Source: Edolisoma coerulescens
Taxonomy: Eukaryota > Chordata > Aves > Passeriformes > Campephagidae
Direction of reading: 5' to 3'
DNA length: 64,000 nt
Assembly: GCA_013397115.1 (NCBI GenBank)
Contig: VWZW01001018.1
Location: 401,586-465,585 of the forward strand
The notes under the pieces are model-generated. The model saw nothing but the letters and a program-made list of their open reading frames with translations, made no database searches and was not told the DNA's origin. Both the position numbers and the translations under genes were made by a program. Position 1 is the first letter of the stretch, and each line of letters begins with the position of its first letter. Of this stretch, positions 51,104 to 63,629 are shown in pieces.

Positions 51104-52653
51104 ATAATACAATTCAATTTTGTACGACAGAGTGGACTGTCAGCAGTTATTATTGGGCCTGGATAGAAAATTTTCCAAAACAATTTCCTATCAGGTTACA
51201 AATAGACTGTGTTCTATTAAGTTCACGGTTTAATGGTTAATACTAGCAAATAGTTTCTATTTCCTAGGCAATTAGGGGGGGGAAAGTGGTTGCAACACAA
51301 TATTTCCTGTCACTGCAACTTGTTCCTGCATAGATGACCATGATAGAGGAGAAACATTGCACTCGTCCTTAAAAATATTATGTCTAATATATTATGTAGC
51401 AAATTATAAAAATTAATAAATTGTCTCAAGTAAGTAAATTGAGAGTCTTCCAACTCTTTAAGTCATAGCTCAATTCCCACAAGATCTCACTAGATCAGGG
51501 ATTCAAGTTTCAGTGTGGTGCCTGCCATCCAAGTCCAAGTGGAGAATTCAGAATTGCCAGTGCAGAGCTCCTCACCACAGCACCGTCTCATGGTCTGAGA
51601 GGTGCAGAACTAATGAGCTGTTTTCCAGTAATGTTTAGACACATCATAGTAAATTATTGCAATTTAAATATTTCCTATTGTTATACTGAACACTATGTCA
51701 AGCAGACAACAGATGTGCTGATTCTCCTTCTCCAACAAGCTGATTCCATATTCATCCCTCTCCCATTGCAAGAGGCTGGTGCTGCATTACCACAGCCTAC
51801 TTGGACATTGTTGATAATTTAAATGCAGTCAGAGCCAAGATAAGATAAGAAAATGCGTAAAGTCATGTTTCCAGTTGAAACTTTGCAAATAATAAAGCAG
51901 AATCTCTCGTTCAAAAGGGAAAAAAAGAAAAAAATAGAAAAAAAAAACCAAAGTAAGAAACAAGAAAGCAATGAAAATGAAAATTAAAAACTAGAACAGG
52001 AGCTGCCACATCCCCGAATTGATTACTGTGTCTGTCTGAGTTCAAACGACAAACTTGCTACTTGGATGGTGTCTCAAAGGTGCTGTATATCGCCTAGCAA
52101 TTTCTGCACTGCTTCCTCCTGCCACTACTTACCTTCAACCAAGAGCACGTGTCAAAAAATTAGGCCCAAGGTTTTACTTCGAGAAATACAGGAGAACAGA
52201 CTGATGATAGACATCATTTAATATATTGCTCTGTCTTTTCATCTGTACTCAATGCATCAAAGTTATCTTTAAAGAACTTGGATTAAACTTATCCAACATG
52301 GGTAAAATTTGTTGCCAGTACTGTGATGCTTGAGGATGTTAAAATGTATTTTGGTTGCTGAAAATTTATGTACTTTTTGAATTCATAAAATGAACTTTTC
52401 CTGTTAATGGACACTAACCTCCATAGCAGAAATAATTAAAAATACACTGCGATCATGATCCATAAGAAAACGAATACAACAACTAAAATAATCCATAAAA
52501 AGTGAGAAATTCAGTGGATATATTAATTTCTGTATGTTTTATGTAAGAGTTTAACATACCCTCCTCCAAGTAATAATACAAAACATTCAGAAGACCTTTA
52601 TCTCATATTAAAAACAAACTATATTACTAGAAAATGATATCCTATAAAATACA
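51104..52653. other. Intergenic, no gene seen
   Basis: AT-rich; includes an A-rich tract at 51913-51949. No exon or repeat family was recognised. Confidence 0.6.
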
Positions 52654-52720
52654 GAATAGAATCACAGAATGGCTTAGGTTGGAAGAACCTTAAAGATTGT
52701 CTGGTTCCAACCCCCTTGCC
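52654..52720 (-). mobile_element. CR1 LINE 3' end, very short
   Basis: AATAGAATCACAGAATGGCT, then TAGGTTGGAAGAACC and CTGGTTCCAACCCCCTTGCC. This is the reverse complement of the last 65-70 bp of CR1, a strongly 5'-truncated copy. Confidence 0.9.
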
Positions 52721-52730
52721 TTTCATGATC

Positions 52731-52785
52731 ATCATAATCAAGTGGTTTGGGTTGGAAGGGACCTTTGAGTTCATCTAGTTCCATC
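52731..52785 (-). mobile_element. Second CR1 3' end, in tandem with the first
   Basis: ATCATAATCAAGTGGTTTGG, then GTTGGAAGGGACCTTTGAG and TTCATCTAGTTCCATC repeat the same CR1 terminus in the same orientation 10 bp further on. It is either a CR1 inserted next to another's tail or a local duplication. Confidence 0.88.
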
Positions 52786-53001
52786 AAAAAATGAATTGAA
52801 CGGGTAACAGAGACAGGAGAGAGGGAACACCTTACAGAAGAATGAAGTATCTGGTAATGATTGCAGGCCATACATATTCGGATGTCTGTTCTCCTTTGTT
52901 TTGTAAACCTTGTGTTCTTGGTCACCTCACTCCAAACTGAAGAGGACCTTACACAGTAGGACTAGAGAGGGCATCAGCTCTGAAGAGAAACTAACTGAAA
53001 A

Positions 53002-53059
53002 CCTTCTCCCATTCCCTCCCTCTCCTTCCTTCCTTTGTTTCTTTCTCCCTTTCTTCCTC
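53002..53059. repeat. Pyrimidine-rich tract
   Basis: About 58 bp of nearly pure C/T (CTTCC/CTCC words) ending in CTCAG. It looks like a splice acceptor tract, but no exon follows. Confidence 0.8.
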
Positions 53060-56000
53060 AGAAGACATTTTTGTGCTGTATCTGAGTGAGGTCCTGATAA
53101 CTGGCCTCCCCCTCAGAACTTAACTGATAATGCATGCTTAAAAGTCATTTAATACTAATTGCAGATTATTTAAGGCATAGAGGCCTGATCCACTGCAGAA
53201 GCATCACATCATTAACGTAAGTGCAGTGATTGATATTGGCACTCTGTATCTGCATTTGGCTGGATCAAGCAATTCAGCTAAGACAATGCATGTCCTCTAA
53301 CCCTTGATATCATTGCTCATTGCTCTATGGAATGCTCTCAGTCAGTGTATAGTGAGCATTAAAATATGAAACAGACTAACACTTGGAAACATTTCCCAGA
53401 ACAACTCTGGGAGGGCAGGGAAGGCACACTGAAGGTCTGTATTCTTCCCTATTTCACTCCTTTCTTTCAGAAATACCACAGCGAAAACAGGATACAAGCA
53501 GCAGTGGGGTCATGAAATTTCTGCAATTTTGAAACTTTCGGAGTTTAACCATTGTGCCATCACTGCTCAGAACTGTCTTGCTTTTACTCTGGAGCTTGGC
53601 AAAACAGAATGAAATGAACTGGCCAAGAATTGAGTGTTGGCAACTCAATCGTTTGCCCAGCAGTCACAGATGTTTTCAAGACAAGTCATGCTGTGCTGTT
53701 CACCAGTGTAGCCAAAACTTGAAATATTCCCCAAACAGTTGTCTTTAATTGGGTTTAAATGGATGGGTTATGGACTGAATGCATATGTATCACCAGATAT
53801 GAAACTAGCAAGCACAATAATAGAAAAACCCTTCAGAAAGTTGGGGGCTACTGTTCTGTGTAAAGGGATTAATGGAATACAGAATGCCTTCAATATCCAG
53901 AGATCTGTTATTAGGTTCATGCCAATACTTTGTTCTCTCTTTGCAGCATCATAAATGATGTGTCATGCCAACCCTGATTTTAGGCAACCCAAAGAACCAT
54001 CTGCTGCCTGGATTGCAGATGCCTTGTCCTGTCATGTGCCAGCAGGACAAGTGGCAGCGTAATGGTGCTCAGAGTACCATGCTGGAATGTGATCCTGGAC
54101 GACTGACAACACACTGGGTCTGTTTGCTTTCTTGTTGCAATACTGGGCATGTTTTCCTGTTCACAATATGTTTGTGAACAAAGAAACAGCTTTGCAGCCA
54201 CCAAATACTTAAAGCTGTCAAAGGTGCATTGTCTGTCTCAGCAAAGATGATAAGGAACACCTGTATGTATTTAAATTCCCAGTCTTATCAGTAACATGTT
54301 GGAACTCATTCAATGATCTTATAGTTCACTGGTGCACTTGCCTTGTATTTAAATTCAGCATTTTCACAGGCATCCGATGTGAGTGAAATAGCTGTCTGAC
54401 TGTGGTGAAAAATGAAAATGTTGCATATAACTTTGTCACATCCTGATTTTACATTATTTTGATCTTATTCTTTGAAGACTATCACTATCACTGAAGGAAT
54501 AAATCCTGTTGCACATGAACCTGATAGGGGAAAATAGGGTTTTGTAAAGCATAATGTAATTCCCTACTTGCAGTACACAGCCATAACGAAGAAGTAATGA
54601 CTTTTATCTAAAAAAAGAATCCATTGTGCTAGCTGAATCTCTGAGACAGGCAACTTCTGCATATAGTAAAATTTTGAAATAGAATTGTTTTCCACCACAA
54701 AGCAACTGGAAAGCTGATTATTAATTATCTGTACATTATCTTTCAAAAACATATATTAATATAGAGACAGGGTCCCAGCAGGAAGAGCAGTGTTTTAAAT
54801 CCTTTTCAATAAGCTAAAACTTCATAAATACTGTGATGTTCAGATACAAGCACGGAGAAAAGATCTTCCCAAAGAAAGGAAGCCACCCACCTGTGGAGGC
54901 AAAACCTTCCCATCTCTTGTCATATAACCAGATATACACAGTTGCATTCAACTGCTGTCTGCTGCTAGTTTGAAGGAAGGTTTTTCCCACTGCCGCAAGC
55001 AGAATAATAGCATGAGTAAGGAATAAAGGCTGAGCAGAACTGGCCTGTAGCATGGGGAAAATATCCTCTGAGCACTGCTGCAGAAGCAAGGGATTGTATG
55101 ACAAAACCCACCCATAAATTTCCCATTCTTTGTGCAAAAGAAATATAGGCGAACCTATTATACCCCATGCTGATGATCACTTTTCTCTTCTCCCTCAAAC
55201 TCACTTTCATTCTTCCTTGTCCAAAGTGAGGAAAAGGTAATTTGAAGAATTCTAAGAATGATCCGATCAGCCAGTATGGGGGGTTGCATGAAAGGGGAGG
55301 TTGTGATGTACCTTTGCACACATCCCAGTTTTGAACAGGTACCCGTCGTTAAATGAGGCTCGTTGCTCACAGCACTGCAGAGCCTGTGGCCAGGTCCAGG
55401 TTGCCGAGGCTCTGTGGGGTTCCTGAAGGCAGATCTATTGGCAGCAGTCCTGAGGGTGACACATTCGTGTTAACTCAGAGCACAGCGAATTAGTCCCATC
55501 AGTACTAGCTCACAGCTCTCTGCACCACACAGCACTAAGTAGTACAGCTGTATCTATGTGCCTATTGATCTTCTCATACTTTGCATCCTCTTTACCCAAT
55601 TCTTGCACTCGTGTCTAGCTATCTTAACACCATGATAAGCCCTTCGGTGTGTAGACCTAATACTGGACAATTCAATGTTGCACTTTGAAGAATTAAAACC
55701 ATGTTTTCTTTCTTGCTGTGGTCCAAAGCTGTATCTCAGGGTCATTTTCCAGCTAAGTAGTTGCATGGTATTATTCCTGGGTCCCTACACCAGCCCACAA
55801 GATGGATGTGCAACAACTTGTGTAAAAACAGCATTTTGATCTGACTTTAGCAACAGTTAATTCGATTTAGCAGTGACAGGATAAGCTCTTTCAGTGTCTG
55901 GCTGAAATGGTAAGGATGGTACACAATGGTAAGGTATCTTTGCAGGCATTCAGGAAAAGCTCTGTTAATACAGACTGTTCTCTGAGATGTTAATGGTAGC

Positions 56001-57739
56001 TTGATTTGGATTTGTACCAGCAGTAAAGAGAGACACCTGCTTCTGCCTCTGTTGTTCTGGACAGGGAGTAGGATGGGGAAAGCCAAGGTATTGCCCATTT
56101 CAGCTCCACCCGCTATGATGAAAATATAAAGATATGCTTAGACCAAATGTCCAGGCAACTACAAACAGGCAGAAAACCAATTACTCTTACTGTCTTGACC
56201 AGATGGTACTAAAGCCATAATCTTGACTGGAACTCTTTTGTTTACCTGAAAAAATATACTATTTTTTCCATAGTACCACTTCAATAATCCAAAAGATCTG
56301 GCAGTTAAAAAAACCTGAATTAATGGATAAGTTTTACTTGCTTTGTAGCTGTCTCAGCTCTGGGTCTCATGTTTTCAAGCCCATTTTTATAAGTCTAAGA
56401 GCAGCAATGAAGCATTTCAAATCCCAGGCAACGTGAGACTTATAATAAAATAACAAAAAAAAAATTTTATAGCAGACATGGTAGATGACAAGGACTTTTC
56501 TTTCATTTTATTAGTGAGTTGCAAAATTAATTTTGTGCCAGAACTGGCTGAAGTAATGCAATAGCATAAAATTGAACAATAACCTGAAAACCACCTTTTT
56601 TTTTCTGTATTTTTAAGTGGCAGTATTTGTATGACTTTTGGTGGTGAGCAGAATTTGTGATGCTTTTGCTCATCCTTCTTTAGAAAAAGAGTATTACAGC
56701 TTTCCACTTCAGCAGATACCTGAACCAGCTCATATGTGAGGTAGCTAAAGAGAAAAACAAATAAATGTTCTTCTGTCGGAGACACAAGGTGGCCTACACA
56801 GCATCATCTTTTTTCCTCAAACTTATCTCACTTTTCTCCAGGGCAATTAAAACCTAAAACACTTTCAGATTCAGTGGAGATGAGATGGCTTCAATGGTTA
56901 GCGAAATTTGGAAGCAGACTGACTGTAGTAATTATGAAAGTATTTGCCCTCAGATACAACTTTCTTTTCACCTTGGAATGACATTTAATGCTATGCAAGG
57001 GCCAGAAATCTTCAGAATATATTTCTCATACATTAACTCTGAAAAAGACAGTATTTTATTGCAAAAGCCCTTTATTTCCACTGAGTCTGTTCAAATGCTT
57101 GCCTGATATTAGAAAAACAAGATGTCTCTTGGGAGTTTGCTGTTTCAGGATGGCATTCACCTGTGTATTTCCATTTTCATACCTTTCAAATTGTTATGAT
57201 CATTAGGATCTTAAAATCTCAGCATTTCAGAAGTTCCTATCTAAGCAATTGTTTCTCTTTCAAGACAGTATTTTTTTAATCCAAAATATAGGTACAGCTG
57301 TGGTAGATTTAAACAAATGACCTGACAGTACTGAAATTGTGCAATATAATTTAAATTTTGCAAGGATGCATTTTTTATCAGTTAAGGTTGGGAACTTTAT
57401 AGAAGCTTTGGAAAGAATCAATCAAAGACCATCAGGATATCTTAGCGATTTTCATATTCTAACTAAATATAAACCACAACAATTTAAATAAAAAATAACA
57501 CACAGCTGTTTGTATTAAAATCTCCTACTAACATATTTCAAAAACAACAATATAACAGATTTGAGATTATCTACATCACATATTTTTGTACTCCCATGCT
57601 TTAGAAACTTCACTGTTGACTGATATCAGAGGTATACAAAGCTTTTAAAACATTTCCACTAACACAGGTGCATTTTTAGGGAAATCAAGTAAATAAATAA
57701 GACTTATGTTTTAATTCACCTTCAAATCTCAACAAAGTC

Positions 57740-57765
57740 TTTTTTTTTTTTTTTTTTTTTTTTTT
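57740..57765. repeat. Poly(T) run of 26
   Basis: An uninterrupted T run. It could be the tail of a minus-strand retrocopy, but the adjoining sequence has no AATAAA and no target duplication that I can see. Confidence 0.9.
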
Positions 57766-57972
57766 AATGTGACTGCAATCACAATGGTGGGGATCTCTTG
57801 TGCCAGTCCTATAAGAAACCAGGACAGGACTCATGTTCTTTAAGCTGTGGCCTCAGGGCATACATGACTGTTTATGTCCTTGACAAACACAAAAGAGCAA
57901 AGGAGTGAGCAAAACATGGTTGAATCCCAAAAGGTTTTTCTTCTCTTTCCTTCAGTCTTGTCACACCACACT

Positions 57973-57988
57973 TCTCTCTCTCTCTCTC
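57973..57988. repeat. (TC)n microsatellite
   Basis: Sixteen bases of TC repeat. Confidence 0.85.
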
Positions 57989-58795
57989 ATCTTTTCAAGC
58001 TTATTATGAGAGCTGAGAGCTCATTTGAATCATCAGTCACATGCTGTAGAATAAATCCATATGGATTTATTGTATTGCTGTGCTCCCCAGCTCTCAGAAG
58101 GATATACTCTCATTTTAAAAAGAACGGTAAATCTTATACTACATAATCAAACAGCAGATTGGGAAAGATACTGTATACAAAAGACAATGATAAATAGCAA
58201 CATAGAAAGTGGGGGAAAAGCATCTAGTTGAATATTTTAACTATTGGTTTTAGGTTTGGTCTCAACAATTTTCATTTGTATTTCAGAAGCAAAATCAAAC
58301 AATTCATTAATTATTCTTAGAAAATATATCCCAATTGTGTAAAAAAAAATTCAGCAGAAAGAAAGCATAGCTCCAGAGAAACTAGGTATATGACTGGTAA
58401 AAATAAACTACCCCTGACCTCAGAAAAACACAGGCAAATAACACAAGAGAGAAAATACTCCAAAATTTCATGGACTTGGTATTGGATATAAAACTGTTTG
58501 TGGAAATCTCATTTTTATTGCCAAAACACAAATTAAAAAGTTGTGGGGCATTGACTTGAATACTCAGACTGACCCATCACTACATGCAGTGGTCTCGCTC
58601 CATCTGGCACCAGCCAGTTTATCCTTCAAGTACTGTGTTTTCCTCCATATGAATTCTACAGAATATTGGAATGAAATCAGAAGCCAGTTACCAAGTGAAG
58701 TTACCTTATGGGAAGAGCTGGTAATCCTAAACTTGTGAAGCTCAACATGACAAACAGAGATTTCTGGTGGAAACATCAGTGTATGGTGCTACTCA

Positions 58796-58975
58796 GGGAA
58801 GCAGGCTGCCCAGAGCAGTGGTGGAACTGCCATACCTGGAAGTGCTCAAAAGACGTGTAGATGTGGCACTTGGGGACATGGTTTAGCAGTGAACATGGCA
58901 GCCATGGGTTAACAGTTGGACTCGACTTTAGAGACTTTTTCCAACCTTGACAATTCTATGATTCTATGATCTATG
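58796..58975 (+). mobile_element. CR1 LINE 3' fragment with octamer tail
   Basis: GGCTGCCCAGAGCAGTGGTG, CCTGGAAGTGCTCAAAAGAC, GTGTAGATGTGGCACTTGGG, TTTTCCAACCTTGACAATTC, then ATTCTATG repeats. This is the terminal 180 bp of a CR1 whose tail wording differs from the copies at 9.6 and 50.7 kb, so it belongs to another CR1 subfamily. Confidence 0.95.
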
Positions 58976-61900
58976 GTACTCAATGCACAGCATAGGAGAA
59001 CTGTTAAGTGCAACCTAGCATAAAGCAAAATGTGATTTCAGTATAAGAAAATACTTAGCTTTAAGGTCTGATCTGCTGGGCTATGGAATATCCTTCCAAC
59101 AGCCAGAGCAGAAGGCCCCAAGGCAGAAATCACTTGACACGTGACCTGACCACAGCTGGGTGTTACCAGGACGAGGCCCTGGGCATCACTAAGAGGAGGG
59201 GGAAATTTCAGTGTGGGTGCAGCTGGGGTCAGAGACATAAGGCCCCACCCCTCCCATGGCACGGCAAGGGAACAACCCGGAGAAAACTATTTTCAGAGAC
59301 TCCACAGAAGAGTGCACCCATACCCTGCAAACAGGGCACTTTCGCTCTCATCACTGCCAAGGAGAACTTGCTCAAAAAGTACTGCTGTCGCACTGGGGAA
59401 AGTGTAATTAGTTTCCATTGCTGCTTTTCCAAAAAGGGCGAGAATTGAAATTGTTAGATGTCGACATGATTATTAAGTATTACTGCATTGAGATATTTTG
59501 GTTTGATACATGGGAACTTGCTAAAGAGCAATGACAATTAATGCAAATGTGTTTCCTGTAGCGTCTCTTGGCATTAGAGTTTTTAAACACATCTTCACAT
59601 AGATTACTCTTTTAAATCCCAGCCAAGTCACTCAGAATTATTTTTTTACATCTCCTTCCCTCACTGCCTTTCATTTGATGAACACTAATATAACATATGC
59701 TGTGCCCTTGATGCTTGCAGTTCTTTCTTATGTAAAGAAACGCAAAACCAAATGCAGTTTTCTCTGCAGAATCTGTCTTTCCCAGCATTTCTAACTGACT
59801 ACTGGTGTTTTGCTCCAACATCCTATGGACTGTATTTCTTCCATATCCTTGTTTCTTCTTTTTTTTTAGAAGGGTAATTAACATGCTGTATTTAAAATCC
59901 TGTTTTTTCCTGCAAGCCTGCATTGCAGTCTTCTAGTTGGTTCTCTGCTTCCCTTTTTCCTTTTGAATGTACTTCTACCTTTGGATCATCTCCTCTCCCT
60001 CTACAACTACAACTTCTTAATAATGGATCTCCTTGCATTAATTCTGTTCCCATCTTTACTTGCACAGTTCCAACACCTAACCTGTGTCCATCCATTTAAT
60101 CCCGTCTCTAGCCTCTTTGACACTTCCTGAAGGTCCCTTATTTAAAGTCAGGGCATCTAAACCAAAATTCCTGTGGCTGTGTCTGAAACCACTGACTACA
60201 CCAATGGTATGAAAGTTTCCCTATATCACTGTTAGCATGCTGAGTGTTAGAAAAGCCTGTTCCTCATTTTTGCATCAACCTCATACCATGCAAGCTGAAG
60301 GTAGCTACAGCACAGTTCCCCACCATGAGCAGCCTTTAGAGAGCCTCTGTTGACAAGAGGAAGCTGACCTTTTAAATTCTATTGCCATATTTTTATATCT
60401 CTCATTTATTCTCCACACACAATTTGTTTATTTTGCCCCATTTGCTTTGCAATTCCCAAACCAAAAAATTATCATTATTTGTCATATGAGGAAAAGCAGC
60501 TTTTAACCAATCTTCTGTGAATCCTATAAATATTGCATCCATTTATTATGTAATAAAGTTTAAAAGCTACTTTATATTGTTTTGACCAAATTATTTAAAG
60601 CAAAAAAATTTGTAATTGTAATGCTATTTTAGTAGCATACTAGCTTAATTATGATTTTGTAATTATATATTCTAATGAGAACTTTGCAATCCCCTGCAGT
60701 ACACAGAAGCATCTTTCATTCACTGTTTTCAACACACAGTTATCAAAATGTTCTCAAAATGTAATTAGTTTCTATGTTTTCTTATGATTAAAGCCATTGC
60801 AGAGGACGTTTCACACAAATCTGTTATCTGAAAATGAACATGCTTAGTGCTGTGTATCCTATATCTGGATATTCATTTAGGGCACCCAGCCAAATCTGGC
60901 AGTTGTCTAGAATTTTGTTTTTATTGAGCAATCAGTTGAACGTTCATTCAGCATTTTTCCATATTTTGACAGCAAACAAGCACAATCAACAGCTGGTTCT
61001 CTGACAGGAATCATTCCTCCACTCGTACTTAACCAGTTTTAAACCCTAGACACAGTAATACATGAACCATCCCTGTGATATAATGTTCACTCCAAATCTG
61101 GCAATCTTTATCATCCTATTCTATCCCCGGCATTTTCTCCCCTGCTAATTTTTCTAAGATTCAAGCTTTCTCTTTGTCCACCTATATAAATTTCTCAGAA
61201 AAACTGTTTACTCCACACTCTTCTTGAATGGCCTCCTCATACACCAACCACTTGTGCACACTTACCAAGCTTCCTTGCCAGCCTATCTATTGTGGGTTTT
61301 TTTTCCCAGGAATCAGGATTGAGCCTCACAGAATATTCCCAGACTGGTGGTTCCACTCGGCTTCACTAGCCCTTTACCACATTATTCCCAGTGTGCTTGT
61401 CTATACTACACACAAGAGCAGTGCAGGAAGACCCCCAGGTTATCACTGGAGAGGCTGGCTCTGAAACTGGAAGCTGTGCAGTTGCTTTCTTGTGGCTTTG
61501 CATCTGGGTTCCCAGCCCTGCTTCTCAGTTCAGCTGCTGCTGGCTCCCCGGCTTTTGTTTCCTAGTCTGCATGAATTCGATGCTAGCTAGAGGACACAGA
61601 CCAGTATTAGTGCTGTATTGAACCTGGTGGCAGGCATATCCATAAATCAATAACCTATTTTTAACAAAATCTTGGAGTAGTAAAAATACTCAACCCAGCA
61701 ATATGAACTAAGGATTTAATTTCATTTCACATGGAAAAGACAGCTTCATCAGAACTCAAATTGCAGAAGAGGTTTCTAGAGTGTCCTACATCATACCTAA
61801 GCAATCAATTACTTCCAGACTTCCCCGTGTTACTTATTAGTGAGAATAACCTGTAAGTCCATGATAGGTATCTCTAATAAGCAATGCTTATCAGTGCATC

Positions 61901-63629
61901 CAGGCTTGAACAGGATGCCCTTTTTGTGGCAGTTCTAATGTACAGCACCCAAACTTTAAAATAATCTCCTGGAAACAAAGGCAGCTTTGCACAGAGACTG
62001 AGGGAGCTGCTGTTCCCCAAGGTTGTCTTCATTCAGAAGGGCTGTCAGATCATCCCTTTTTACATGGACAAACAGGGAGGCACCAGAAAGCACATGGGGT
62101 GCGTATGGGATGTCAGTAAACCCTATCCCTGCAATATGCAAAAGAGGGGCAAGGTTGGCAGCTGGGCTGATTGATGATACATCTTCACAAGTGGATTTTG
62201 GTGAGGGAGGAAATGAGATTTCTCTGATGGGAGCTCTGCCATTTATAGGAAGAAGCTGCTGGTTTTCTGCTCGTATCAGTGGACAATACAGTTACCAAGA
62301 AATGCTTCCTCCATCTAATGGGAAAGAAGCCTGCAAGACACATTCTCCTAACAGCAGAAGTCCAGTCAAGGTTAAGGAGAGATAAAATAACAAAAAAAAT
62401 TACAAGCCAGACAAGAATTTATCAGTGCAGATTTATAAAAGCCCATAAAAACTGTCAGGCCGGCTTCCAGACTATGCAGCAATGAGAACACCTGGAACAA
62501 AATCTGGCTTTTGAGATCCACAGGCACTATCTGGTGCTGAGCATCTCTTACTACAAACCTGCTGTATTTCTGAGGCAGGTTTGAGGCAGGTTTAGGCCTG
62601 GTGAGACCTTTTGTCAGCCATGGACAAATTGCTCCAGTAGTTTTTTGGTTGTTGGAACTGACTCTGTGGGACCACAAAGCAGTTACTAAAGCCTATCCCA
62701 AAATAACCAAGGATAAAAACTGGCAGCCATTGATGCTGTCAAAACTGCCTTTTTAAAAAGCCTTGAGACACTCACACACTCCTGATAAAACAGATGCAAG
62801 TTTCATTTAAATCATTAATCTCCCATGAACTGAAATCTCTTTCCCAAAAATTAAATTTCCAAACAGCCATGAGTTCAACCTGCAGTAAATTTCTGCCAGC
62901 ACTACAATCTCAATCCGATTCCACAGAAACAAAAGGTGCTGAGAACTCACAAGGATGTCTCACAAAGCTGGTTTTGGTACTCCATGGCAATCAGCTTCCC
63001 ATTGCTCTGTCATTTATCCCAACCCAGCATCAATCTGGCTCCCTGCCTTCACAGTCAATTTTCTGTTTGAATGTCTGGATGCTGAACCAATTGGTGACAA
63101 AATTATTGAAAGAATTCTATGCAAACACTAACATAAAATTTAACATTGCTGCCCACCTGACTGGACTGAAAGACCTCTTTAATTAAAAGCAATTTTTCTG
63201 CTTTTCAATTCCTCTCTCTGCAAAACAGCTACAGGGTTAGGTTTGGCATTGAGAAGGAAGCACACATTGGGAGTCTGAAAAGCTATCTATGCAAGCTTTC
63301 TTCACACCCAATATTTTTTTTTTTTTTCAGATAAAGGCGACCAGATAGAAGAGGAAGAATAGGATTTTTCTTCAGACAAACAATCATTTTGTTTACAATA
63401 GTTCTCTGAACCAATTAATTTTCAAGCTACATGTCACACTTGTTAATGAGACAGTAGTACCCAGCATCACTCCTCTCAGCGTTAAAGACTATCAGTTGTA
63501 TTGGTGCCATTTACAGCCGATTTACTTCTATTTTGGCATCACGTACGGATAAAAAGTCTTACTGCAAAAAAGAGAACTTTTTCTCCATAAGGGCTCATTA
63601 CCTTCAGCCCTGCACCCTCCAGCAGGTAC
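58976..63629. other. Intergenic, no gene seen
   Basis: AT-rich sequence leading to the CpG island. Contains a direct repeat of GAGGCAGGTTT near 62.57 kb and a T run at 63314-63327. The frames at 62023-62385 and 62794-63186 (120 and 130 codons, plus) have no recognisable domain. Confidence 0.55.

Larger units (their letters stand above)
52786..58795. other. Intergenic, no gene seen
   Basis: AT-rich with simple repeats (pyrimidine tract at 53.0 kb, poly(T) at 57.74 kb, TC at 57.97 kb). Frames near 54.8-55.3 kb (107 and 118 codons, minus, overlapping) show no recognisable domain. Confidence 0.6.

Noticed and set aside
53180..53275. GGCCTGATCCACTGC...GGCTGGATCAAGC, like an old palindromic amniote repeat
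   Set aside because: The inverted ends are weak and the centre lacks the expected conserved core.
54814..55321. Two overlapping minus frames of 107 and 118 codons
   Set aside because: They overlap in different frames, have no recognisable motif and no gene context.
57740..57900. Poly(T) as the tail of a minus-strand processed pseudogene
   Set aside because: No AATAAA, target duplication or recognisable gene sequence adjoins the run.
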